Both the position numbers and the translations under genes were made by a program. The notes beneath the pieces were generated by a model. The model made no database searches and was not told the origin of the DNA. It saw only the letters and a list, made by a program, of their open reading frames with translations. From Acidilobaceae archaeon (GTDB lineage: Archaea; Thermoproteota; Thermoprotei_A; Sulfolobales; Acidilobaceae), in NCBI GenBank assembly GCA_027013765.1, contig JALWGG010000186.1, forward strand, positions 1-30,838: a stretch of DNA of 30,838 nucleotides, written 5' to 3'. Position 1 is the first letter of the stretch; each line of letters opens with the position of its first letter. Shown piece by piece: positions 18,101 to 24,623 of the stretch.

Positions 18101-19106
18101 GAAGAACGTCGAGGTGGAGTGGAACTGGATCACGGTCCCAAGCACAGCCACGGTTGATAGCAGTGGGACAACCATAGTTGTGGGTGTGAGTGTTCCAGAG
18201 GACGCAAAGCCAGGACTATACCAGGGCTACATAAAGGTTGACTACGGCTCAGGAGTAGCCCTAGTCCCAGTCTCAATACCCGTAGCAGCAGTGGTATCCA
18301 GCAATACATCCTCCCTAACCCTGAGCGGAGAGGATGAGAATACCCCATACAAGAACTACCTCGTAGAGGGTCAATTCGACTGGACTTGGAGGTATGAGAG
18401 TGGAGACTGGAGGTCGATACCCGTCATAATAGATGATCCCTCAATAGTAGGCTTCCACGTAATGGTGAAGTGGGTCGGCGAGAACACGAATATAGACGTC
18501 ATGGTGGCAGGCGAGGGAAGGCAACTCCTAACACTAGGCCTATTCGGGCTAGGCCCCAGCGACTCGTTCTACGGAGCGGTGGTAGCTGGCAAGCTATCCC
18601 TGCCACTAAGCGGTGGATGGTTCACCCACTATGACAGGCCGTATGAGAGGTATGCATCGATAGTGGCCCCAGTATCCGCTGGGGCACCCTACTGGATAGT
18701 ACTCCATAACACACTGATAGACGCATCATCAGTGTACCCAGAGCCGTATAAGGTGATACTAGTCCCGATAAGGGCAAGCCCGACCAGTATAACTGTCGGG
18801 AAGGGTAGTGTGGAGCATGTAACCATAACAGTCTCAGGCTCATACGCCATGGCGGGGGCATACATCAAGGCCAGTATTGTAAGCGGTAACGCAACTATAG
18901 TGCCTGAAACCGGTAGAGCAGGATTCAGTAGCAAGCTTGAGATACCGCTAACTGTGGAGGCGAACACCAGCGCGGAGGCAAGGATCATACTAGTCTCGAC
19001 AATGTCGGTATCCTACACGGTTGGCCTCACCCTAGGAGGCTCAAAGATCGCCGTGTTCGAGGCCCCAGCATATCTGGTTATACCACTTGAAATAGAGGCC
19101 AGCTAG
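15180..19106 (+). CDS. Giant secreted subtilisin-like protease, STABLE-like
   Basis: A serine protease of 1,308 residues in the S8 family. It has a signal peptide (about 1-23), a propeptide to about residue 165, and a catalytic domain with Asp191 in GVVDSGVDFG, His446 in GHGTSVASVIAG, oxyanion Asn561 in AMGNGGPG and Ser652 in GGTSEATPMTSG. About 250 residues separate Asp and His, a large insert like those of pyrolysin-type enzymes. Three acidic Asp-Asn-Gly loops resemble calcium sites: D320ANNDGLYD, D380FNGDGEND and D889LNGDGVITLNE. The C-terminal 600 residues are beta-rich, with no membrane helix. In Staphylothermus a protease of about 1,340 residues, STABLE, binds the tetrabrachion stalk; the adjacency here points to the same partnership. 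The start is TTG behind GGGTG; no ATG or GTG gives a complete signal peptide. Confidence 0.93.
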   Translation: MRSGVAVLFILLMLLPLASPVASTDSDSSRRFLAYVDPRLLADDIYKTSPSSMITSKILDSKAKVDTPGEEVLKPRMGEVKIIIIAHSGIDPEALDEVADIIFGFRLGNIAIYSAWASKDSVTRLASMPGVIAVTLYTPPLDGILAVKEATKLKAVEPEPSIYKAVDVIGASRVWEEYNVTGEGVRVGVVDSGVDFGVSDLGSEAIAREDGVPLLIDSDEIGLTLTLATANVSGEYITIGGEVYYWDWYTFEIGKTSEGWLFYVSPTGNSVLFSFNLSKFHIGNITSGAPIKFGISVQTQLIAYGGLGVIQYTLPVILVDANNDGLYDTVYADTSTIYYLLLEALNITGMQEIEPNEDWYDLSFADEKPVTYGDEVVARDFNGDGENDFSGGALAGYLYDWIGILTGTGINPLGWDAGFDLAGMILPGMDVQGGNYVAFVYDFLGHGTSVASVIAGRGKSVIDLGYTQQRLKGIAPGAKLAANTGLINPYVSQLFFSGLDQKGYPWEWEYTGKHKVDIISNSWGISYIGIIGFMSTMDPFSMLEDFIVSNTGTIVVHAMGNGGPGYGTATLPGASAQVISVGASTLFDYRPLYGYLPGAWGEVVSWSDRGPTGIGLVKPDVVNIGSFAWARAPVLVGLGDGSQAYDLFGGTSEATPMTSGSVALLLEALSRVMDGKPEPGMVKAILKSTAADLGYDPYTQGSGHVDIYKAVKAVLEGGIPVLYTYDTFNNVYSNAEGNFKYLPVGGSLKPNPDTQVYPGVMRPGESREVLLNATTLGGEAPLSLKAVTMVQESEPLTKYLKLDMGVVIIGGNVTPLSTILKNVTDEGITLQLNNVTARILIPIDPQAFQDSDLVEIVARYAYDYQDPLGRMGTYAPYLYTGVELHCWFDLNGDGVITLNETARVNYDIRLANVFHVTVGKPMEKFALIAERVANYTGVDVSNITRMPVLDIRVIFNAYPLLGVPLNLDMALEVRKNVEVEWNWITVPSTATVDSSGTTIVVGVSVPEDAKPGLYQGYIKVDYGSGVALVPVSIPVAAVVSSNTSSLTLSGEDENTPYKNYLVEGQFDWTWRYESGDWRSIPVIIDDPSIVGFHVMVKWVGENTNIDVMVAGEGRQLLTLGLFGLGPSDSFYGAVVAGKLSLPLSGGWFTHYDRPYERYASIVAPVSAGAPYWIVLHNTLIDASSVYPEPYKVILVPIRASPTSITVGKGSVEHVTITVSGSYAMAGAYIKASIVSGNATIVPETGRAGFSSKLEIPLTVEANTSAEARIILVSTMSVSYTVGLTLGGSKIAVFEAPAYLVIPLEIEAS

Positions 19107-19113
19107 CCTAAAC

Positions 19114-19145
19114 TAATTTTTTACTTTATATAATACTATTTTTAT
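19114..19145 (+). terminator. T-rich termination region after the subtilase
   Basis: Two T-runs (TTTTTT at about 19117-19122 and TTTTT near 19139-19143) follow the subtilase stop. Between them CTTTATATAAT (about 19125-19135) could be a TATA box for the next gene, though it would give a leader of some 60 bases; AAAGTATAG near 19167 is an alternative. Confidence 0.45.
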
Positions 19146-19223
19146 CTGTTCGCATATGGTGTTCTAAAGTATAGCTATAATAGTCAGGCGGATAATGGTA
19201 TCTGCTAGGGGACTAGGCGGGGC

Positions 19224-19991
19224 ATGGTAGTAACAGTAGAGATATCGGGGGTGCTAGAGGAGAAGCTTAGGAGACTAGTAGAACTAGGAGTCTACTCCAG
19301 CGTTGCCGAGGCTGTAAGGGACGCGGTAAGGAGCATGATCGAGAGGATGGACCTAGTTGATGTAGCTATAACACTATACACTAGCAAGGGTGCATCATTC
19401 CAGTATGCAGCATACTTCGCAAACAAGCCCTATAATGTGATGATAGACCTGATGCTAGCCAGAGAAATAATGCCACTGCTAGGGGCTAGGAGTGACGAGG
19501 AGCTAGGCCGTATGGAGCCCGGGACCTATGTGATAGACCCCCTAACCGCATACGTCATCTACGGGAGCGACCTCTATTATATAATAAAGCTGGGCGTGGA
19601 TAACGGTTACCGCTTCATAATGCCCGACGCAGGGAGGCACCAGCTAGAGGTATATATGGCGAGGAGGATGGCATCCCAGGGGGAGGCTGAGAGGCTCATA
19701 CACCTAGCCCCCATACCAGTCCCCACAGAGCCTCCAAGGAGCCTTGTAACACCTATAGAGGAGGCTATAGCAAACTACGCCGAAGCCGCTGGGGTCCCCC
19801 TGGTGAGTGAGGATATAAGGACGAGGGACTACGCCTCCAAGAGGGGGGTGAGCGTGTACAGCATGCTATCCCTAATAAGATACGCCGTATCCAAGGGCCT
19901 AATCAGTTTTGAGAGGGCGCTTGAGATCGTCTACAGTATAAAAGCGGTACCACTACTTGTACCAGACACCGTGATCCCTGGAGAGGCTTGA
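19224..19991 (+). CDS. Ribbon-helix-helix / PIN-domain fusion protein
   Basis: Residues 1-42 match the ribbon-helix-helix DNA-binding fold: VTVEISGVLEEKLRRLVELG, then SSVAEAVRDAVRSMIERM. From about residue 100 the pattern is that of a PIN nuclease: Asp105 in YVIDPLTAY, Glu142 in RHQLEVYM, then EEAIANYAEAAGVPLVSED with Asp197 and Asp202, and a final GVSVYSML strand and helix. RHH proteins are usual antitoxins and PIN proteins usual VapC toxins, but here both lie in one chain, so a free toxin is not expected. A self-regulated RNase or a DNA-bound adaptor is more plausible. ATG 19224 is preceded by a GGCGGGG stretch. The next gene starts four bases after the stop, so it heads an operon with two vWA proteins. 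Confidence 0.78.
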   Translation: MVVTVEISGVLEEKLRRLVELGVYSSVAEAVRDAVRSMIERMDLVDVAITLYTSKGASFQYAAYFANKPYNVMIDLMLAREIMPLLGARSDEELGRMEPGTYVIDPLTAYVIYGSDLYYIIKLGVDNGYRFIMPDAGRHQLEVYMARRMASQGEAERLIHLAPIPVPTEPPRSLVTPIEEAIANYAEAAGVPLVSEDIRTRDYASKRGVSVYSMLSLIRYAVSKGLISFERALEIVYSIKAVPLLVPDTVIPGEA

Positions 19992-19995
19992 TAGC

Positions 19996-20553
19996 GTGGA
20001 GCTACGGGACCTTGTAGTGGTACTAGACGTGTCGCTTAGCATGGGGAAGGGCTACGGGGACCTTAGGCCCTCCAAGCTGGACGCATCCAAGGAGGCGATA
20101 CTCGTCCTAGCGGATAGGCTACTGAAGAAGGGGCCTAATAGGCTGGGCATAGTAGTATTCTATGGCAGGTCACTCCCACTGCTACCACTAACCAGCGACA
20201 AGGCCAAGATACTAAGGGCCATATACAGGGTGAACTTCACCGAGGAGGGCTCCGCACCAGGGGATGGGATAATAGATGCAGTCAAGATGCTGAGGTCCTC
20301 AAGGACTGGTAGGAGGAGGGAGGTCCTCCTACTCACGGATGGAGACATAAACCTAGGCGCACCCCTGGAGGCCGCCCTGCTATACGCCTTCAACTCCGGG
20401 GTCTCAATCTACACAATCACGGTTGGAGAGAGGCCGAAGACCGAGGATATATACAGGGCCAGCATGAAGGCCTATGGGTGGAGGTATGACCATGCATCCA
20501 ATAGGAGCCAGCTACTATCCCTCATAGTAAGATACCTGGAGGGCCCCCAATGA
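19996..20553 (+). CDS. Stand-alone von Willebrand A domain protein
   Basis: A single-domain vWA protein of 185 residues with no signal peptide, so probably cytoplasmic. The metal-ion-dependent adhesion site is present: Asp11-Val-Ser13-Leu-Ser15, Ser86 in GSAPGDGI in place of the usual Thr, and Asp115 in LLTDGD. Such domains bind partner proteins through a divalent metal. The start is GTG, and the end overlaps the next gene by ATGA, so the two are translationally coupled. The arrangement with a degenerate vWA protein suggests a heterodimer. No MoxR-type ATPase lies in this operon, but one lies about 5 kb downstream. Confidence 0.88.
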   Translation: MELRDLVVVLDVSLSMGKGYGDLRPSKLDASKEAILVLADRLLKKGPNRLGIVVFYGRSLPLLPLTSDKAKILRAIYRVNFTEEGSAPGDGIIDAVKMLRSSRTGRRREVLLLTDGDINLGAPLEAALLYAFNSGVSIYTITVGERPKTEDIYRASMKAYGWRYDHASNRSQLLSLIVRYLEGPQ

Positions 20554-21056
20554 TAGTCCAGCTAGTCGTGGAGAAGTGGAGGCATACACCACTAGACACC
20601 GTCTTCAGGATCATAGAGGAGGTAGAGAGACAGGCCTGGAGGGGCGATAATATAGGAATGATAGTCTTCGGCTCAAACCCAGCGCCAATCCTAGACCCAG
20701 GCCCCAGCAGGCTATCCCCCACAGACTCATTCACCCGGGCCCCCCAAATGCCTGGAAGACCCAATCCTGGCCCCGCACTAGTCGAGGCCGTGGACCAGAT
20801 GGCAAGCTCCACTGTAGAGGTTGAAGAGTGGCCATTGATCCTGGTATGGAGTGCAAGGTCCAGGCCCAAACACCTGGACCTACACCTATCCTACGCCATA
20901 GATGCCGGGGCATCCATCAGGCTAATAGCCTTAAGGCCCAGCAAACCCCCCTGGCTAGACGAGGAAGACTATCAGGGGAAACTCGTTATAAAGAGGATTA
21001 GGAAGAACACTAATATAAAGAGGCTAGTATCGGAAGTCTTGAATACTCCTCTATAA
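20550..21056 (+). CDS. Degenerate vWA-like protein
   Basis: A 168-residue protein that keeps the order of vWA secondary structure without its metal site. The first strand LVVEKWRHTP lacks the Asp-X-Ser-X-Ser motif, but the later parts are recognisable: NIGMIVFGSNPAPILDPG resembles the second strand, RPNPGPALVEAVDQM the loop and helix after the threonine motif, and EEWPLILVWSA the strand that normally ends in Asp. It overlaps the intact vWA gene by four bases (ATGA). I infer a non-metal-binding partner. The assignment rests on pattern and context, so a structural comparison could overturn it. Its TAA stop is inside the TATA box of the next gene. Confidence 0.65.
   Translation: MIVQLVVEKWRHTPLDTVFRIIEEVERQAWRGDNIGMIVFGSNPAPILDPGPSRLSPTDSFTRAPQMPGRPNPGPALVEAVDQMASSTVEVEEWPLILVWSARSRPKHLDLHLSYAIDAGASIRLIALRPSKPPWLDEEDYQGKLVIKRIRKNTNIKRLVSEVLNTPL
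21051..21056 (+). promoter_or_regulatory. TATA box overlapping the stop of the degenerate vWA gene
   Basis: CTATAA contains the TAA stop at 21054-21056. A transcription start near 21078 would leave about 17 bases before ATG 21095 and argues against the in-frame ATG at 21065, which would be upstream of the message. Confidence 0.45.
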
Positions 21057-21094
21057 GCCCATCCATGCCACAATACCGGTCGGGGGGCTATGCT

Positions 21095-21934
21095 ATGCCC
21101 AGGATAAGGTTCGGCCCTGCAGGCAAGCCGCTCGGTTTCAAGGGGGCTATGGAGAAGGTTCCAAGCTACCTGAACAGTATAGGGCTAGACGCGCTGGAGT
21201 ATGAAGCAGTGAGGGGTGTGCGTATAAGCGAGAAGAAGGCTAGAGCCCTCAGGGAGGAGGCTGAGAAGCACGACGTTGTCTTGAGCATGCATGCACCCTA
21301 CTATATAAACCTGGCCAGCATGGATGAGTCAACATGGAGGAGGAGTATAGAAAGGATTATAGAGTCGATGACGGCTGCAGAGTGGATGCACGCATACGCG
21401 GTGGTCATACATTCAGGCTACTATAAGGGGCATAAGACGCGTGAAGAAGCCTTGAAGAGGGTTATCGAGGGCTATAAAGTAGTTATAGAATCCCTACCGT
21501 CATGGGTAACCTTCCCAGAACTCTCCCCAGAGCTCATGGGCAAGACCAGCCAGGTAGGGGATGTGGATGAGGTCATAGAGATCTGTAGAGTTGTAGGCAG
21601 GTGCAGGCCCACCGTTGACTGGGCACACCTCTATGCAAGGTATGAGGGTGGAAGGGTCGTTAGCGTGGATGATGTGGTGGAGGTTATAGAGAGGATAGAG
21701 CGCGAGCTGGGGGCTAGAGCCGTCAACCCCCTCCACACCCACTTCTCAAGGATAGAGTATGGCAGGGGTGGAGAGAGGATGCACCACACGCTGGAAGAGA
21801 CGCAGTACGGCCCTGAATGGAGCATAGTATGCAGGGCATACAAGGAGATGGGTGTAAATGCAGTTGTAATAAGCGAGAGCCCGGTACTGGACAGGGATGC
21901 GCTATTAATGAAGAGGATATGCGAGGAGGCGTGA
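21095..21934 (+). CDS. Endonuclease IV-like TIM-barrel enzyme, archaeal type
   Basis: A 279-residue xylose-isomerase-like barrel related to endonuclease IV, which cuts DNA at abasic sites. ATG 21095 gives the MPRIRFGPAGKPLGF start typical of the archaeal group and follows GGGGGG by seven bases; the in-frame ATG 21065 has no binding site. Likely metal ligands in order: His in MHAPYYINL, His in IHSGYY, Glu in FPELSPELMG, Asp and His in TVDWAHLYAR, His in HTHFSRI and Glu in VISESPVLDRDALLMKR. The Asp-X-His pair of the bacterial enzyme is replaced by GERMHHTLEE, as I recall for archaeal relatives too, so activity on abasic DNA is likely but not certain. It follows the vWA pair but seems to have its own promoter. 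Confidence 0.85.
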   Translation: MPRIRFGPAGKPLGFKGAMEKVPSYLNSIGLDALEYEAVRGVRISEKKARALREEAEKHDVVLSMHAPYYINLASMDESTWRRSIERIIESMTAAEWMHAYAVVIHSGYYKGHKTREEALKRVIEGYKVVIESLPSWVTFPELSPELMGKTSQVGDVDEVIEICRVVGRCRPTVDWAHLYARYEGGRVVSVDDVVEVIERIERELGARAVNPLHTHFSRIEYGRGGERMHHTLEETQYGPEWSIVCRAYKEMGVNAVVISESPVLDRDALLMKRICEEA

Positions 21935-21941
21935 CAGAATC

Positions 21942-21950
21942 ATATTTAAA
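21942..21950 (+). promoter_or_regulatory. TATA box of the small-protein/methyltransferase operon
   Basis: ATATTTAAA lies about 41 bases before the TTG start of the next gene. It predicts a transcription start near 21971, next to an ATG at 21974 whose frame stops after nine codons. Confidence 0.45.
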
Positions 21951-21990
21951 CCAGGCAACACCCAGCCCTCAACATGGAGAGTGTTAAGCC

Positions 21991-22317
21991 TTGGGCAAGA
22001 TAAAGAAGATCATACTAGACACTATAGAATTCCACCCCCTACACAAGGCATGGATGAGGCTAGCCGAGACCCTTGCAAAAGATGCAGGAGTAGAGCTTGA
22101 AATAAAGAAGGAGGACTACGTGTTCGCCATAACATACGGCGACACCGACGACCTAGGCATGGCATGGCTCCCACAGCTATTCGCAGAGCTAGAGGACGGG
22201 AGCATAAAACTGGTCCTGAGCCAGTTCCCCTTCGACCCCAACACCACACAGCCAGACCCGGAGGAGGCCTTAAGGGTTTCCAGGGAGAGGCTCAAGAGGA
22301 TCGAGGAAGACCCATGA
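21991..22317 (+). CDS. Unknown 108-residue protein
   Basis: Not recognised. It is soluble and alpha/beta, with KIKKIILDTIEFHPLHKAWMRLAETL at the start, a central YVFAITYGDTDDLGMAWLPQLFAEL segment, a strand IKLVLSQFPFD, and a charged C-terminal helix. The alternation of strand, helix and strand suggests a small ferredoxin- or thioredoxin-like fold, which is a guess. The start is TTG behind GAGTG (21979-21983); no ATG or GTG gives the full frame. The stop overlaps the next ATG (ATGA), so it is coupled to the membrane methyltransferase gene. Confidence 0.75.
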   Translation: MGKIKKIILDTIEFHPLHKAWMRLAETLAKDAGVELEIKKEDYVFAITYGDTDDLGMAWLPQLFAELEDGSIKLVLSQFPFDPNTTQPDPEEALRVSRERLKRIEEDP

Positions 22318-22889
22318 GCAAGTGCAGGTACCACCCGATCCCGATAGCCATAGCATCAATATACACACTAATACTATACATTTCATCAAAGATAACCACC
22401 ACACTAGGGCTAGGGCTGCCATGCATAAACCCCTATGGACTCCCGCTAACCATAGCCCTAGCAGTCCCCCCACTCATAGTATCCCGGGAGACGATAACCC
22501 TCATGGGCGGGCCCAGGGAGTATTTCTGCAGTGGTGCAGAAGTCATACACAACCTCCTTACTGGGAAGAATACCAGGAGCAATGGGTACAGGATAATAGT
22601 TGAGGGGCCATTCTCAGTCACACGACACCCGGTATACACATCAACACTACTCCTCACAATAGCAATAACGATAACAATCCCATGTACACTACCAGCCATA
22701 ATACTCGTGGCGGCATGGGTCTACGCTGCATCCCAGCTGGAGGAGAGGGAGCTGGTAGAATATAGAGAGTATAGGGAGTATAGGGCCAGGACCCCAAGAT
22801 TCTCCCTCCACGGGATAATAGTCTACGGCTATGCGAAGCTCCTGAAACGTGGGGGCAATAGCGGTGGAGGGGCGGAGCGTGGCTGGTAG
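22314..22889 (+). CDS. Membrane methyltransferase, isoprenylcysteine/phospholipid type
   Basis: An integral membrane protein of 191 residues with helices at about IPIAIASIYTLILYISS, LPLTIALAVPPLIV and a long C-terminal hydrophobic hairpin TSTLLLTIAITITIPCT with LPAIILVAAWVYAAS. Between them lies GPFSVTRHPVYTS, the Arg-His-Pro motif of the ICMT/PEMT methyltransferase family, and after them EERELVEYREYREYRARTPRF, matching the conserved Glu-Glu and Tyr-X-X-Tyr region that binds S-adenosylmethionine. The substrate (lipid, isoprenoid or protein) is unknown. ATG 22314 overlaps the preceding stop by four bases; the frame is open upstream, but those extra residues come from the neighbouring gene read out of frame. 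The YREYREY repeat is encoded by a short tandem repeat. Confidence 0.8.
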   Translation: MSKCRYHPIPIAIASIYTLILYISSKITTTLGLGLPCINPYGLPLTIALAVPPLIVSRETITLMGGPREYFCSGAEVIHNLLTGKNTRSNGYRIIVEGPFSVTRHPVYTSTLLLTIAITITIPCTLPAIILVAAWVYAASQLEERELVEYREYREYRARTPRFSLHGIIVYGYAKLLKRGGNSGGGAERGW

Positions 22890-23445
22890 GGGGGTCTACG
22901 TAGTGTATAGTGGGACAGCCGTTACAGCACCAATATTCAAGCCCAGAGGATATGCTAGCCAAGGTGGCAGGATGGATGTGATAGCATCAAGCATATTAGC
23001 AGCTCAACACGACCCCAACCCAGGCTTCTACGCGGCCCTACTAGGACCCCCAGACCCCCCCAAGATACTGAGGGTTGACAGGTGGGGGTTTAGGAGTGAG
23101 TATCATGTGGTTGCAGAGGTCCTCGCAGGGTTCAAGAACGGGGGGATGATTAGTATAAGCAGGGGAGACCCCCTAGACCCAGTATACCAGTGTAGAGAGT
23201 GCACGGTATTCCTTGTAGAGGAGGGCGGCAATGATGTCTCAGTCTACAGGGATAAGCTGTGCGGAGACACTGTATACCTGCTAGGAGGCCACACAGGATT
23301 CCCCCAAAGCCTCTACAGCGTCCTGGAGGGGGTGAGTGATGCAACAATAAGCCTGGGCTCCATAAGCCTACAGACATACCAAGCAATACTATACCTAGCA
23401 TGGGCCAGGAGCGTCAACTGCGGCCCGTCCAGCCGCAGGGAATAG
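22879..23445 (+). CDS. Divergent TrmY-like SPOUT methyltransferase
   Basis: The sequence follows the TrmY pattern (tRNA pseudouridine-54 N1-methyltransferase): GGRMDVIASSILAAQ in the N-terminal half, ALLGPPDPPKILRVD at the strand before the cofactor knot, and VYLLGGHTGFPQSL plus ATISLGSISLQTYQAILYLAWA in the trefoil knot. Two features differ from my recollection of TrmY: GDHxG is GGHTG, and the terminal His-Cys and His-Asn pairs are missing. It may be a crenarchaeal form or a paralogue with another substrate. I chose GTG 22879, which follows GGTGGAGG by eight bases and yields 188 residues; GTG 22849 and 22864 are alternatives. It overlaps the upstream gene by 11 bases and closes this operon. 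Confidence 0.65.
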   Translation: MAGRGVYVVYSGTAVTAPIFKPRGYASQGGRMDVIASSILAAQHDPNPGFYAALLGPPDPPKILRVDRWGFRSEYHVVAEVLAGFKNGGMISISRGDPLDPVYQCRECTVFLVEEGGNDVSVYRDKLCGDTVYLLGGHTGFPQSLYSVLEGVSDATISLGSISLQTYQAILYLAWARSVNCGPSSRRE

Positions 23446-23530
23446 ATCACCATTCATCCTAGGTGTTGGCTCATCATCCGGGCCCACCTATGATGATTGT
23501 GGACAAACTATAATAACCGTCTAGGGCCGG

Positions 23531-23538
23531 CTATAAAC
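23531..23538 (+). promoter_or_regulatory. TATA box of the DHH phosphoesterase gene
   Basis: CTATAAAC lies 18-25 bases before ATG 23556, so transcription would begin at or next to the start codon and the message would be leaderless. The rest of the 110-base spacer holds nothing else I can support. Confidence 0.35.
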
Positions 23539-23555
23539 CCAAGGCTGGTAGGGTC

Positions 23556-24623
23556 ATGAGGGAGGGGTTCATAAGAGACCTATTATCCAGTGGGCCCCCT
23601 GTACTTGTATACCACTGGGACGCTGATGGGATGATCTCTGCCATGCATATAGTGAGCATGGCGGGCCAGGACACCATAATGCTGCCCCCCAAATTCACTT
23701 TCAGAGTGGATGACGACTTCATCAGATCCCTAAAGGCGAAGGCTGCTGGCAAGAGGCCAATCATAATACTGGACCTATCATACCCCGGCCGGGTGATAGA
23801 CCGCATAGCAAGGGAGACGGGGGTCCACATACTAGTGGTAGACCACCACTACCAGGACGAGGGGCCTAGGGAGCCGAACGTGGAATACGTGAACCCTGCC
23901 AGGAAGGGAGACCCTGAGGGGGAGTGGCCCAGCACAGCCCATGTACTAGCAAGGATCCTGGGAGAATACCATCCAGGGCTTGTGGCAGCCAGCATAGTGG
24001 GGGACCTAGGCCCCAGGGCTAAGGCAAACAAGCACTACCAGAACTATATGGTTGAGGCGGGGCTAGACCCGGTGAGGGACTACTGGGTCGTCGAGCAGGT
24101 TGTATCACAGCTAGACTCAATAAGCGTGACGGCAAACTATGACGGGTTAAAGTGGATACCCAAGGTCCACGCGATTGGCCAGTTCGACCCCCTAAAGAGT
24201 ATACTAAACGACCCCCTCCTAACCACACTAAAGACTAATGTGGAGGTCGAGTTCGAGAGCCTATTGGAGGAGGCTAAGTCAAGCCTGGTAGAGGAGGCCC
24301 CAGGAGTCCTGGGGGTGAAGCTAAGTGGCGAGTCTAGGCTGGCCAGCAGGCTAGCCAGGAGCCTTGCATCAATGAACCCTGGCCGGGTGGTGGTTGTTGC
24401 ATATCACTCCACCGGCATTGACAGGGCCTACATATATGCCAGGGCATACAAGCTTAAGGCGCAGCTTGCAGGCATAGCAGAATACTTTAAACGGCTCGGA
24501 TTCGAGGCTGGAGGGAAGTACCAGGAGGATAACAACGTGGTGGCTGTGGAATGCCCTCCAAGAGAGATGGAGAGGGTCTACAGACTTATGGTGGAGAAGG
24601 TGAGAGAGGTCCTCGGAGCGTAG
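23556..24623 (+). CDS. DHH/DHHA1-family phosphoesterase, RecJ-like
   Basis: A 355-residue phosphoesterase with all four metal motifs: Asp22 and Asp24 in HWDADG, Asp73 in ILDLSYPG, Asp96-His97-His98 in VVDHH, and Asp150 in VGDLGPRA. The C-terminal part (about 265-355) has the DHHA1-like substrate-binding pattern, VVVVAYHSTGIDRAYIYAR and LGFEAGGKYQEDNNVVAVECP. Family members include single-strand exonucleases, oligoribonucleases and cyclic-dinucleotide phosphodiesterases. Archaeal RecJ-like proteins of this kind often associate with the replisome, but the sequence does not separate these roles. It appears leaderless and overlaps the GNAT gene at its 3' end. Confidence 0.9.
   Translation: MREGFIRDLLSSGPPVLVYHWDADGMISAMHIVSMAGQDTIMLPPKFTFRVDDDFIRSLKAKAAGKRPIIILDLSYPGRVIDRIARETGVHILVVDHHYQDEGPREPNVEYVNPARKGDPEGEWPSTAHVLARILGEYHPGLVAASIVGDLGPRAKANKHYQNYMVEAGLDPVRDYWVVEQVVSQLDSISVTANYDGLKWIPKVHAIGQFDPLKSILNDPLLTTLKTNVEVEFESLLEEAKSSLVEEAPGVLGVKLSGESRLASRLARSLASMNPGRVVVVAYHSTGIDRAYIYARAYKLKAQLAGIAEYFKRLGFEAGGKYQEDNNVVAVECPPREMERVYRLMVEKVREVLGA

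Noticed and set aside
22164..22313. N-terminal extension of the membrane methyltransferase
   Set aside because: The extra 50 residues are the preceding gene read in another frame; ATG 22314 with the ATGA overlap gives a proper family start.
22744..22790. Short direct repeats (GAGTATAGG units) as a regulatory repeat or CRISPR-like sequence
   Set aside because: They lie inside the methyltransferase coding region and encode the YREYREYR segment; there are too few copies and no spacers.
23446..23555. Box C/D guide RNA between the TrmY-like and DHH genes
   Set aside because: ATGATGA occurs on both strands, but no CTGA box D is found at a suitable distance and no internal C'/D' pair could be recognised.
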